Below, in pieces: positions 53,265-62,113 of a stretch of 64,000 nucleotides of DNA (its first letter is position 1; each line of letters opens with the position of its first letter). This DNA comes from Anaerobiospirillum sp. NML120449 (GTDB taxonomy: Bacteria > Pseudomonadota > Gammaproteobacteria > Enterobacterales > Succinivibrionaceae), in assembly GCF_023051105.1 (NCBI RefSeq), contig NZ_JALKIL010000012.1:1-64000 (forward strand). Reading direction: 5' to 3'. The translations under genes were made by a program, and so were the position numbers. A model generated the notes under the pieces. It saw only the letters and a program-made list of their open reading frames with translations. It was not told where the DNA came from and did no database searches.

Positions 53265-53984
53265 TTAAATATCGTAAAAGCCGTCGCCCATGGCACGGGC
53301 AATAACATTAGGCGGCATCATCTTCTGCATTTCAGCCTGCAGGAAGTTACGCTTGGTTTTTTCGTATTCGGTGAAGTAAAGGGAATGATAAAGCCAGGAA
53401 TAGGCTTCCTCATAATAGGCTGGTGCACCCAGTCCACGGACCAGCATATCGGCCCACTGCAGACGTGCGGTACGGTTACCAAGAGCGGCAGCAGCACGCA
53501 TCAGGGTAACAGCCTTTTCCTTGTTACGAGGCACCAGATAGCCACGCTCAAAGTAATCTGCCATCTTGATCATGGCAGGAGCATAGGCGTGATCCACGGC
53601 CTTCTTCATATAGTCCAGGCCCAGTTCTACGTCCTGCTTTACGCAGATACCTGAGATCAGCATATCTCCCCAGACGTACTCGAATGCAGGCATGCCTACG
53701 ATACGGGCACGGTCTTCGATATCAGGGGTGAACTGGCACTTGTCTCTGTCTCTGATAACCTGAGTGTAAACACCGCTGTCTACATAGGTGTTGAGTTCAT
53801 CAACAGTATAGACGTTAACGGTAGTGTTATCGTCCTTGTACTTCTCAAGAGTGCTTTCAATTGCCTTGCGGGCAGTTAAAGCCTGAGCATCGGTTACCTT
53901 GTCATAAGTAGAAGATACCGAGGCCATAGCAGAGCTGGAAAGGCCGGCAATAAGGGCAACAGCCAGTAATAAACGCGATCTCAT
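53265..53984 (-). CDS. motX: MotX-like flagellar motor (T-ring) protein with Sel1-type repeats
   Basis: 239 residues with a signal peptide (MRSRLLLAVALIAGLSSSAMA, cleavage before SVSS). The mature part begins with VYTVDELNTYV, then DKCQFTPDIEDRARIVGMPAFEYVWGD and GICVKQDVELGLDYMKKA, followed by two Sel1-like helical repeats and YEEAYSWLYHSLY. From memory this order (paired Cys, WGDML, xxAYxWLY) is that of Vibrio/Aeromonas MotX, which forms the periplasmic T ring with MotY and anchors PomAB stators of sodium-driven polar flagella. A generic Sel1 protein is the alternative. It fits the seven flagellin genes in the window. GAGG lies 9 bases before the ATG. Confidence 0.75.
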   Translation of the reverse strand: MRSRLLLAVALIAGLSSSAMASVSSTYDKVTDAQALTARKAIESTLEKYKDDNTTVNVYTVDELNTYVDSGVYTQVIRDRDKCQFTPDIEDRARIVGMPAFEYVWGDMLISGICVKQDVELGLDYMKKAVDHAYAPAMIKMADYFERGYLVPRNKEKAVTLMRAAAALGNRTARLQWADMLVRGLGAPAYYEEAYSWLYHSLYFTEYEKTKRNFLQAEMQKMMPPNVIARAMGDGFYDI

Positions 53985-55333
53985 AAATGAGCCCTCGTAT
54001 TCAGTTTTAGTTTCGTCCTAACCTATTAACGACAGGGCGCCTCCGTTTCTTTAATTTTTTGCCGCATTCGGCAAAATTTTGCCATGCCACCCCCAAAATC
54101 ACTGTGTAAATACGATATTTACAGGCTTTTTAAACCAGCCTCCCTCCTGCACTGTTTTGCACCAAAGCAGTCAAATTTCTGAATTTTAAATCTTTAAATA
54201 GCTCAACAGGCCCTCAAATCTGTCAATTTGACAACACCATCACCCCGCGCCACCCCAACCTCATAAAACCGCAAAAATAAGCCATTTCTTACCTCAAAAA
54301 AGGCTCCTTAAGCCCCCCGGAAGTGCCGACTTCCGCCTGTAAAGCGCATGCATACGGCCCTCAAAACGCAAATAGTTACAGCCTGGCAATTTTGCCCATC
54401 ATTGCCGCCCCAAAGGAAAAATCTTTGCCGCCCTGTGACACGCATTCACTTTCATAATATTGACACTCATCCCTCGGACCCACACTGATGGTGACGCGGC
54501 CATCACCCCACCAGTGCTGCCATCCCCATTCCCTCACATCCGCAAACCATGAATATTCTTTATAAAACAAATAATGATGCATGTACGAAAACAATACAGC
54601 AGAGCAAACGGCTGGACAGCGCTGAGAAGCCCCGCCTGGATGAAACAATACCTGAAATAAACTTTATAAATCAAATAGTGAAGTATATACAGGTACCACT
54701 TAAAAAATGCGCCCAGCTGGACGGCGCTGAGTCCAGCCGGACAGGTATGGGTTTAATGATGCGATGGATGGATGGATGGGCAGTTAACGTATGGAGCTGC
54801 ACAACAGTGAAACAGATCAAGGAGAAAGAGAGAGGAGAAATGCAGTGGCTGGGGGTAGATGATGATTATGAGGACGATGAGGATGAGGATGTAGCCTTAG
54901 ACACTTGCTAAAATATTTTGCAGTGTTTGGCTACTCAACAGTGTGCCGCAGGCAGGTGCTGCAGATTACTTCAGCCATAACGATTGCGATATGAAGTCAA
55001 ATAACAAGAGCAAAGCCACCATGGTGGCTGTGGCCATTACAGTGGCAGCAACAAAGGCAATTGCCACAGGCCCTGCTGCCATGCAATCAGCTAAAAGGCA
55101 TGCAGCAGCATTAGCCTTGGAGATGCCCCATGCAAACTCAGCTAAAAGGCATGCAGCTGCATTAAGCATGGATAGCCCCTTCACACTCAGAAAACAGCCA
55201 TACAGAGCATACCCATGCAGTTACATCTGCTGCGGGGCATCATGCCTGGCTGCCTGACTGACCGCGACGCTGCGCGCCATGATTATTTGTAAATATGTAT
55301 TGGAAAGCGTGTTTATCTGACTGGTATGGATAC

Positions 55334-55370
55334 AAAAAATCCCCGTGGCCAGGGGCCATGGGGATTTTTT
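55334..55370. terminator. Bidirectional terminator-like palindrome
   Basis: AAAAAATCCCCGTGGCC (55334-55350), loop AGG, GGCCATGGGGATTTTTT (55354-55370): A and T tracts at both ends suit both strands. Confidence 0.85.
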
Positions 55371-55474
55371 TTGTGGTGCCCGCTGCCTGAGGCAGCGGCG
55401 CCATGGGCGGCACGGCAGCCGGGCCGAGCATGGCGCGGCCGGGTCTGGTGTGACGCGGCGTTGCTGCGGCCGAA

Positions 55475-55510
55475 AAAAGAAAAGAGGTCATTGCTGACCT
55501 CTTTTCTTTT
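55475..55510 (-). terminator. Terminator of mdh
   Basis: AAAAGAAAAGAGGTCA (55475-55490), loop TTGC, TGACCTCTTTTCTTTT (55495-55510): 16 perfect pairs, 46 bases after the mdh stop; minus strand continues with T. Confidence 0.9.
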
Positions 55511-55556
55511 ATGGCCCCGGCAGGGGCGGCGGGCACGCCATCAGGCGTGAGCGGAA

Positions 55557-56516
55557 TTACTTGTTCTCAGCAACCCACTTCTTACCGAACTCAACACCCT
55601 TCTTGATGTTACCGGCCAGCTCGTCCTTCAGGGAGTCCAGGCACTCCTGCTCGTAGGCAGAAACTGGACCAAAGTCGATAACACGCTTCCAGCCCTCGGT
55701 ACCGAACTCAAGACGCTGAGCGAAGAACTCACCGTACTTGTTGCCGCCTTCAACATAGCCGTACTCGGTTACGCCTGGCTCGCCCATTAAGCCACGGAGG
55801 ACCTTCAGAGCGAAACGGGCACCGGCAGCAGCCATGGACAGGGTAGCAGAACCAGCACCGGCCTTGGCCTCAACAACCTCAGTACCAGCGTCCTGAATGC
55901 GCTTGGTTAACTCCTTGATGCGCTGCTCGCTGATAACCTCAGAGCCTACGACCTTGGACAGTAAAGGTAAGATGGTGGTGCCGGAGTGGCCGCCAACTAC
56001 TGGAACCTGGGTGTAAGCCTTGGAAATGCCGAGCTCCTCACCAAGGAAGGTCTCAGAACGCAGAACGTCCAGAGCGGAAACACCGAATAAGCGGTGCTTG
56101 TCGTATACACCCTCAGCCTTTAATACTTCTGCTGCAATAGGTACAGTGGAGTTTACTGGGTTGGTAATGATGCAGATGCAGGCCTTAGGGCATACACGGG
56201 CAGCATTCTTAACCAGGTTGGCAATAATGCCGGCGTTGATGTTGAACAGATCGTCACGGGTCATGCCTGGCTTACGGGCTACACCAGCTGGGATAACGAT
56301 AACATCGGCGCCTTCAAGAGCCTTTGGAAGATCATCACCAGTAAAACCATTTACGCATACATCAGTTGGGATGTGGCTTAAGTCCTTGGCAACACCTGGA
56401 GTGAATGGTGCTACGTCATATAAAGAAAGGCTTGAGCCAGCTGGTAACTCAGTCTTTAAAATTAAAGATAATGGCTGACCAATACCACCTGCTGCACCTA
56501 AAACGGCAACCTTCAT
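55557..56516 (-). CDS. mdh: Malate dehydrogenase (NAD)
   Basis: Interconverts malate and oxaloacetate. 319 residues, E. coli type (312). The Rossmann start [21 protein letters not shown] binds [15 protein letters not shown] carries the substrate Arg, [14 protein letters not shown] follows, and [15 protein letters not shown] carries the catalytic His. GAGG lies 10 bases before the ATG. In a succinate-forming anaerobe the reverse direction would be used; that is inference. Neighbouring acnB belongs to the same cycle but is not in an operon with it. Confidence 0.97.
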   Translation of the reverse strand: MKVAVLGAAGGIGQPLSLILKTELPAGSSLSLYDVAPFTPGVAKDLSHIPTDVCVNGFTGDDLPKALEGADVIVIPAGVARKPGMTRDDLFNINAGIIANLVKNAARVCPKACICIITNPVNSTVPIAAEVLKAEGVYDKHRLFGVSALDVLRSETFLGEELGISKAYTQVPVVGGHSGTTILPLLSKVVGSEVISEQRIKELTKRIQDAGTEVVEAKAGAGSATLSMAAAGARFALKVLRGLMGEPGVTEYGYVEGGNKYGEFFAQRLEFGTEGWKRVIDFGPVSAYEQECLDSLKDELAGNIKKGVEFGKKWVAENK

Positions 56517-56863
56517 ACTTTTTAATCCTCATGCGTAATGCTTAGCCCTGTCTGGCGCAAACTGACGGCTCTGCCTCAGGCAGGTCCGGCTGTTCTTACA
56601 GTCAATGAGAGAGCTTACGCTGCTTCGGTCATTTCTGCCGGCACCAGGACTTTTGATTTTTTTCTGACGAAAACGGCCCAGTGACGGGCCTGGCACGACA
56701 TGGTGCCAAATCGCAACTTCAGCCATTTTAGCAAAAGTGCCCTGATGTGGAATGTATTTTTCACAACTTTATTGCTGTTGTGCCTGATCACTTCACAGTT
56801 TGAAATATTTCCCGCTGTGCCCTGAATCAATCAGGGGCACAGCACCCTCAGCCAAAAATACAA

Positions 56864-56903
56864 AAGACCGCCAGGAAAAGAGCCTGTCTTTCCCGGCGGT
56901 CTT
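56864..56903 (-). terminator. Terminator downstream of acnB
   Basis: AAGACCGCC (56864-56872) pairs with GGCGGTCTT (56895-56903), with an inner GGAAA/TTTCC helix; minus strand continues TTGTATTTTTGG. It is 240 bases after the stop. Confidence 0.75.
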
Positions 56904-57104
56904 GATTATGGGACGGGAGCATTGTCCCGGCAGTGCACTGTCGTGCCCTTGCTCATCAGTGCCCGCATCTTCTGCCCCATGCCAGCGCCGTAAGGCGCTG
57001 TGATGGGGCGCAGTGAGCGGGCAAGGCGGCCTTGCAGCCTGGCAGACGCGCAGCTCAACGCAATACAGCTCAGCTCAGCGGCAACGCAGTTAAGCTGCGC
57101 CTGG

Positions 57105-57136
57105 CTGATTTGCTGGCTGGCTGGCTGACTGGCTGA
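57105..57136. repeat. GGCT microsatellite next to the acnB stop
   Basis: CTGGCTGATTTGCTGGCTGG continues as CTGGCTGACTGGCTGAC: about seven GGCT units, two interrupted. Confidence 0.8.
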
Positions 57137-57146
57137 CCTTGTGGTC

Positions 57147-59711
57147 TTAGACCTGAGCGAAGTTAAGCAGACGGTAGATCTGGAACTCGTTGCCATTGAG
57201 GCACTCGGTGTACTTGAAGTACTCCTCTCTGGTTGGAATGTAGCCAAGACGGGCACATACAGCACATAACTCGGCGCTGGAGAGGTAAACCTGAGAGCCC
57301 TTGCCCAGACGGTTAGGGAAGTTACGGGTTGAAGTTGAGATTACGGTGGCATTCTCAGCTACATGAGCCTGGTTACCCATACATAAGGAGCAGCCTGGCA
57401 TTTCCATACGGGCACCGGCACGGGCAAATACTGAGTACAGGCCCTCAGCACGCAGCTGGTACTCGTCCATACGGGTAGGTGGTGCCATCCAGAAGCGGCA
57501 TGGGCTTTCCTGACCCATGGAGGCCAGAATGGAGCCTACAGCACGGTAGTGACCGATATTGGTCATACAGGAACCAACGAAGATCTCATCGAGCTTTGTG
57601 CCCTGGCACTCACTGAGTGGATAGGCTGCATCAGGATCATTAGGCACGCATAAGATTGGCTCAACAATCTCGTCCATGTTGATCTCAAGTACTGCAGCAT
57701 ACTCACAGTCAGGATCAGCCTTGATGGAGGTCGGGTTGGCAATGAACTCATCCATGGCAGCAGCACGGCGCAGCAGAGCGTCCTTATCCTTGTAGCCGTC
57801 CTCAGCCATTTCCTTTAACAGAGCGCTGTTGCTCTTTAAGTACTCAACTACGCTCTCAGTCTTGAGGTCAATAGCACAGGCAGCGGCAGAACGCTCAGCA
57901 GAGGCGTCAGCCAGCTCGAAGGCGTGCTCAACGCTCAGATCCTCAAGGCCCTCAATTTCCAGAATGCGGCCGGAGAAGACGTTGACCTTGCCCTTCTTGT
58001 CGAGGGTAAGCATACCCTGCTTGCGGGCAAAGTAAGGAATGGCATGAACGAGGTCACGCAGGGTAATGCCCGGACGACGGGTACCGGTGAAGCGCACCAG
58101 TACGGACTCAGGCATATCAAGCGGCATCATGCCGGTAGCTGCAGCAAAGGCTACCAGACCGGAACCTGCAGGGAAGGAAATACCCAGTGGCATACGGGTA
58201 TGGCTGTCACCACCGGTACCTACAGTGTCAGGCAGACACATGCGGTTTAACCAGGAGTGAATAACACCGTCACCTGGCTTTAAGGAAACACCGCCACGGT
58301 CAATGATGAACTTAGGCAGAGTCTTGTGATTCTTGACGTCTACAGGACGTGGATAGGCACAGGTATGACAGAAGGACTGCATTACCAGTGGTGCAGTGAA
58401 CTTGAGGCAGGCAAGATCCTTGAGCTCATCACGGGTCATAGGACCAGTGGTGTCCTGAGAACCAACAGTGGTGACCTTGACCTCAACATACTGGCCAGGA
58501 CGTACACCATCAAGACCGCAGGCACGGCCGACCATCTTCTGGGCACGGGTAAAGCCCTTTGTGTTGCCGGCATCAGCATCGGACTGTACAGGGGCAAAGA
58601 CATCAGGCATGTCACAGCCCAGGAACTCACAGGCACGGCGGGTCAGAGCACGGCCAATGATAAGAGGGATACGGCCACCGGCACGAACCTCATCTACCAG
58701 GCTTGGACGCAGGGAGAATGAGGCAACAACCTCATCGCTGTCATTTAAGGTGATCTGGCCCTGAGCATAGTTGACCTTGATGGTGTCACCCATATTCATA
58801 CGGGTTACATCCACCTCAATTGGCAGAGCACCGGAGTCCTCAAGGGTATTGTAGAAAATAGGAGCAAACTTGCCGCCCAGCACCAGGCCGCCTGCCTTCT
58901 TGTTTGGTACACCCTCAATGTCATCACCAAAGTGATAGAGCACGGAATTGGTGGCTGACTTACGGGAAGAGCCGGTACCTACTACGTCACCGACAAATAC
59001 TACTGGCAGACCACGGGACTTGAGAGAATTGATGAGCTTGACCGGACCGGTTACGCCCTCTTCATCAGCCTCAAGGCCGTCACGGGAGTTCTTGAACATG
59101 GCCAGAGCGTGCAGCGGGATGTCAGGACGGGACCAGGCATCAGAGGCCGGGGAAAGGTCGTCGGTTGTGATCTCACCAGTTACCTTGAAAACGGTATATG
59201 ACTGGGACTCAGGAAGAGAGTCACGGGAGGTAAACCAGGTTGCCTTTGACCAGCGGGTGATGAGCTCACGGGCCTGCTCATTGCCCTCCTTGCACAGCTT
59301 TGCCACCTCATCAAAGGCGTCATAAATCATCAGAGTGTGCTCAAGGGCATCAACGGCATCGGCAGCCAGCTCGCCATCAGAGAGCAGAGCAATCAGCGGG
59401 GCTACGTTATAGCCGCCCTTCATCTGACCCAGGAGCTCTACAGCCTGCTCCGGGCTGACCAGTGGAGACTCGACAGCGCCGGTAGCAACATCAGCAAGGA
59501 ACTTTGCCTTAACCTCGGCTGCCTCATCCACACCAGGTGGAACACGGGAGGCCAGCAGGTTGAACAGCACAGTTTCACTGCCTGATGGAGGATCCTGCAG
59601 CAGGTCAACCAGTTCAGTTACCTCAGCTGCATTTAAAGGTAGCGGCTCAATATGCTGACGGGCACGCTCGTTTGCTTTCAGGAAATAGTCAGTTAAATAA
59701 TCTTGAGCCAT
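57147..59711 (-). CDS. acnB: Aconitate hydratase B
   Basis: Isomerises citrate to isocitrate with a [4Fe-4S] cluster. 854 residues versus 865 in E. coli. The N-terminal HEAT-like domain (residues 1-160) distinguishes AcnB from AcnA. The domain-4 swivel (GDVVGTGSSRKSATNSVLYHFGDDIEG) precedes the catalytic core. Cluster Cys residues are in VGSCMTNIGHYRA and PGCSLCMGNQ near the C-terminus. GAGGT lies 6 bases before the ATG. Monocistronic. Confidence 0.98.
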   Translation of the reverse strand: MAQDYLTDYFLKANERARQHIEPLPLNAAEVTELVDLLQDPPSGSETVLFNLLASRVPPGVDEAAEVKAKFLADVATGAVESPLVSPEQAVELLGQMKGGYNVAPLIALLSDGELAADAVDALEHTLMIYDAFDEVAKLCKEGNEQARELITRWSKATWFTSRDSLPESQSYTVFKVTGEITTDDLSPASDAWSRPDIPLHALAMFKNSRDGLEADEEGVTGPVKLINSLKSRGLPVVFVGDVVGTGSSRKSATNSVLYHFGDDIEGVPNKKAGGLVLGGKFAPIFYNTLEDSGALPIEVDVTRMNMGDTIKVNYAQGQITLNDSDEVVASFSLRPSLVDEVRAGGRIPLIIGRALTRRACEFLGCDMPDVFAPVQSDADAGNTKGFTRAQKMVGRACGLDGVRPGQYVEVKVTTVGSQDTTGPMTRDELKDLACLKFTAPLVMQSFCHTCAYPRPVDVKNHKTLPKFIIDRGGVSLKPGDGVIHSWLNRMCLPDTVGTGGDSHTRMPLGISFPAGSGLVAFAAATGMMPLDMPESVLVRFTGTRRPGITLRDLVHAIPYFARKQGMLTLDKKGKVNVFSGRILEIEGLEDLSVEHAFELADASAERSAAACAIDLKTESVVEYLKSNSALLKEMAEDGYKDKDALLRRAAAMDEFIANPTSIKADPDCEYAAVLEINMDEIVEPILCVPNDPDAAYPLSECQGTKLDEIFVGSCMTNIGHYRAVGSILASMGQESPCRFWMAPPTRMDEYQLRAEGLYSVFARAGARMEMPGCSLCMGNQAHVAENATVISTSTRNFPNRLGKGSQVYLSSAELCAVCARLGYIPTREEYFKYTECLNGNEFQIYRLLNFAQV

Positions 59712-60053
59712 AGCTACCTCTTTGGAAAAATCCTAATTATCTGCATGTGCATGTGGGCAAGGACTGTCCGGAAAACCCCTGTCCGGAGCCATGCGGGAAT
59801 CCTAACCAGACAAGTGTATAAAACTTTTCCTGGACAGGACACTGTGCACTGTTTTTGCGCATCAACCCTCTCGACCCGCAAAAAATTACCTCACTTTTGC
59901 ACACTATATGTGCATCACCCTGTCCCCGCAGCTGCCGCTGCAGCTCAGCCCCTGACTGCATGGCATGCAGCGTCGCCGGCCGGGGCGCGGCGCAGCCAGG
60001 CTGCGCTGCACTGACGCAGCCGCTGCCGTGGCGGCTTCTGCCAGTGCACGGCG
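59712..60053. other. Gap between ampD and acnB
   Basis: 342 bases. It presumably holds the acnB promoter. GCGCAGCCAGGCTGCGC (59991-60007) is a palindrome near the ampD end. No gene. Confidence 0.55.
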
Positions 60054-60608
60054 TCAGTTCCTGGCTTCTGTCAGGCGCAGGCCAATGCGGGTGTAGTCAA
60101 AAACAGGGCCCGGATCGGTCTTGCGGCCCGGGGCAATCTCACTGTGGGATGCCACTCTGTCACCAATATCAGGATAGGTCGCACGCAGCAGTGTGACTAC
60201 CTTATCAAGGACCTGATACTGCTCATCTGTATATGGAATGTCATCAGTACCCTCAAGCTCAATACCAATGCCATAGTCATTGCACTCAGGCTGGTCACGG
60301 TAGGAGCTGCGGCCGGCATGCCATGCACGATCAAGGAAGGAGACATACTGGGTAATAACACCCTGCCTGTTGATAAACAGATGGGTGGACAGCTCAAGCT
60401 GGTATATACCCTCGAAGTAAGGATCATCCTCAGCCTTTAAAGATGAGGTAAAAAGCTGATCGACATATGGTCCGCCAAACTTGCGTGGAGGCAGAGAAAT
60501 ACCATGCATCACAATCAGCGAAATCTCACCAGCCGGGCGTCGGTTGAAATTCCTGGTAGGAACCTGACGTACTCCCCTGCCCTCAAGCCATCCGGCAATA
60601 ATCCTCAT
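60054..60608 (-). CDS. ampD: 1,6-anhydro-N-acetylmuramyl-L-alanine amidase AmpD
   Basis: Cytoplasmic zinc amidase that removes the peptide from anhydro-muropeptides during cell-wall recycling. 184 residues, the E. coli length. LIVMHGISLPPRKFGGPYVDQLFT carries the first zinc His, CNDYGIGIELEGTDDIPYTDEQYQ is the conserved core with the catalytic Glu region, and ASHSEIAPGRKTDPGPVFDY supplies the second His and the Asp. AGGGGG lies 6 bases before the ATG. With nagA and glmS in the window the recycling branch is well represented. Confidence 0.96.
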   Translation of the reverse strand: MRIIAGWLEGRGVRQVPTRNFNRRPAGEISLIVMHGISLPPRKFGGPYVDQLFTSSLKAEDDPYFEGIYQLELSTHLFINRQGVITQYVSFLDRAWHAGRSSYRDQPECNDYGIGIELEGTDDIPYTDEQYQVLDKVVTLLRATYPDIGDRVASHSEIAPGRKTDPGPVFDYTRIGLRLTEARN

Positions 60609-61159
60609 ACTTACCCCCTTTTACACAGGTCTGCTGCCACTCCCTGAGCTGCCAGCCGCCATCGGCCAGCATGTCAGCCTGTCATCTGTAGCACCACCGC
60701 TCCACAGCATACCGGCCATGCGGCTGCAGCAGCGCACAGGCGCTGTGAGCTTCAGGAATATTGATGACAGTAATGAGCTCATTCTAATACATGGCTGATG
60801 CCAATGGCTGCAGCTGCCAAGCCAGAGCATAGAATAAGGGCAAAACAGATGAGGAGGGGTTGAGACAACATTGCTGACTGCAGGCGCGCTAATACCTTTA
60901 GTAAAGCTTTTTGATGAAGATGGTACTGGGCTGGACAGGTGAGCTTTTGAGATGACGGGGAAGTCCGGGCAGATACCGGGTGAAGTCCGGGCAGATGCCG
61001 GGTTAATGTGACGGGCCCGGGTATGATGCAGCTGAGGTGCGGGCCCGGATGGTGAGATATGCCCTGCGTGCAAAGCGCAGCGGCCACAGCTCCGCTTGGA
61101 GGCTGTGGCCGCTGGATAGTGTGCCTGTGAGCTGTGGGCCCACGGGGCAAGGAATCCGG
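60609..61159. other. Intergenic region between lpxC and ampD
   Basis: 551 bases. CCGGGCAGATGCCGGGT-type direct repeats (GAAGTCCGGGCAGAT twice near 60959-60995) and the hairpin after lpxC. No gene. Confidence 0.6.
61078..61114 (-). terminator. Long GC-rich hairpin after lpxC (no U tract)
   Basis: CAGCGGCCACAGC (61078-61090) pairs with GCTGTGGCCGCTG (61102-61114), inner TCC/GGA; 46 bases past the stop. Confidence 0.55.
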
Positions 61160-62113
61160 TTAGTTGAGGATCAGACGGTGGCCGCCCAGACCTGCAGTGA
61201 CGTCCTCGGACTCGAGGAATTCGATGGCGTTGTTTTCAACAACACGACGATCAATCTCGATGAGCTCATAGTTGGCGGCGTCAGCCAGAACAGCGCGCAG
61301 CAGCATGTTGTTGAGCTTGTGACCGGTCTTGTAGGCACGGAAGTTACCTAAAATGCTGTGACCATACATGTAGAGGTCGCCTACAGCATCAAGCATCTTG
61401 TGCTTTACAAACTCATTTGGGTAACGCAGACCGTCAGGGTTGATTACACGATAATCATCAAGTACTACGGCATTCTCAAGGGAACCGCCCAGAGCCAGAT
61501 TGTGGCTGTGCATGAACTCAACGTCCTTCATGAAGCAGAAGGTACGGGCACGGGACAGTTCGCGAACGAAGCTCTCACCTGAGAAGTCGAGGAAGAAATG
61601 CTGAAGATCCCTGTCCATGGCCGGATGATTGAAATCAATGGTCAGGTCCATGGTGAAACCGTCGCCCGGAGTGATCTCGGCCCACTTCTCACCATCTTCT
61701 ACGCGTACGGCACGCTTGAGGTGAATGAACTTCTTAGGGGCCTGGAGTTCCTGGACACCAGTAGTCTCGAACAGGTAAATGAAAGGCTGTGATGAACCGT
61801 CCATTACCGGCAGCTCAGGGGCATTTACGTCCACATAAAGGTTATCGATACCCAGAGCACACAGGGCAGCTGTCAGGTGCTCAACAGTGGAAATACGTAC
61901 ACCATCGAGGTTGACCAGAGCAGTACATAACTGAGTGTCACGTACGGCATCAGGCTCGCACTTGATGGAAACGGCCGGATTCAGATCGGTACGGGTGTAT
62001 ATGATGCCAGTATTGGCTGGTGCAGGGCGAAAAGATACTTCTACCTTTGAGCCTGAATGCAGGCCAATTCCAGTGGCAGAAACAGCTTCTCGTATCGTTC
62101 TCTGGAAAATCAT
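61160..62113 (-). CDS. lpxC: UDP-3-O-acyl-N-acetylglucosamine deacetylase
   Basis: Zinc amidase and committed step of lipid A synthesis. 317 residues versus 305 in E. coli. [22 protein letters not shown] holds the first zinc His. [16 protein letters not shown] holds the second His and the Asp. [13 protein letters not shown] holds the general-acid His. A strong AGGAGG stands 8 bases before the ATG. In E. coli lpxC follows ftsZ; here no cell-division gene is adjacent and nothing is seen upstream for 1.9 kb. Confidence 0.98.
   Translation of the reverse strand: MIFQRTIREAVSATGIGLHSGSKVEVSFRPAPANTGIIYTRTDLNPAVSIKCEPDAVRDTQLCTALVNLDGVRISTVEHLTAALCALGIDNLYVDVNAPELPVMDGSSQPFIYLFETTGVQELQAPKKFIHLKRAVRVEDGEKWAEITPGDGFTMDLTIDFNHPAMDRDLQHFFLDFSGESFVRELSRARTFCFMKDVEFMHSHNLALGGSLENAVVLDDYRVINPDGLRYPNEFVKHKMLDAVGDLYMYGHSILGNFRAYKTGHKLNNMLLRAVLADAANYELIEIDRRVVENNAIEFLESEDVTAGLGGHRLILN

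Larger units (their letters stand above)
53985..55556. other. Intergenic region between mdh and the motX-like gene
   Basis: 1.57 kb. 54000-54330 is A/T rich with runs of A and T. Two open frames look slightly protein-like (minus 54376-54648; plus 54943-55257, which has a 51-bp in-frame repeat), but neither has a ribosome site. Two strong terminator hairpins precede the mdh end. Confidence 0.5.
56517..57146. other. Intergenic region between acnB and mdh
   Basis: Contains the acnB terminator (56864-56903) and a GGCT simple repeat (57105-57136) immediately after the acnB stop. No gene. Confidence 0.65.

Noticed and set aside
54376-54648. 90-codon frame on the minus strand with Trp/Tyr-rich middle
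   Set aside because: Composition is somewhat protein-like but no ribosome site, no recognisable family and no partner gene; left as unproven.
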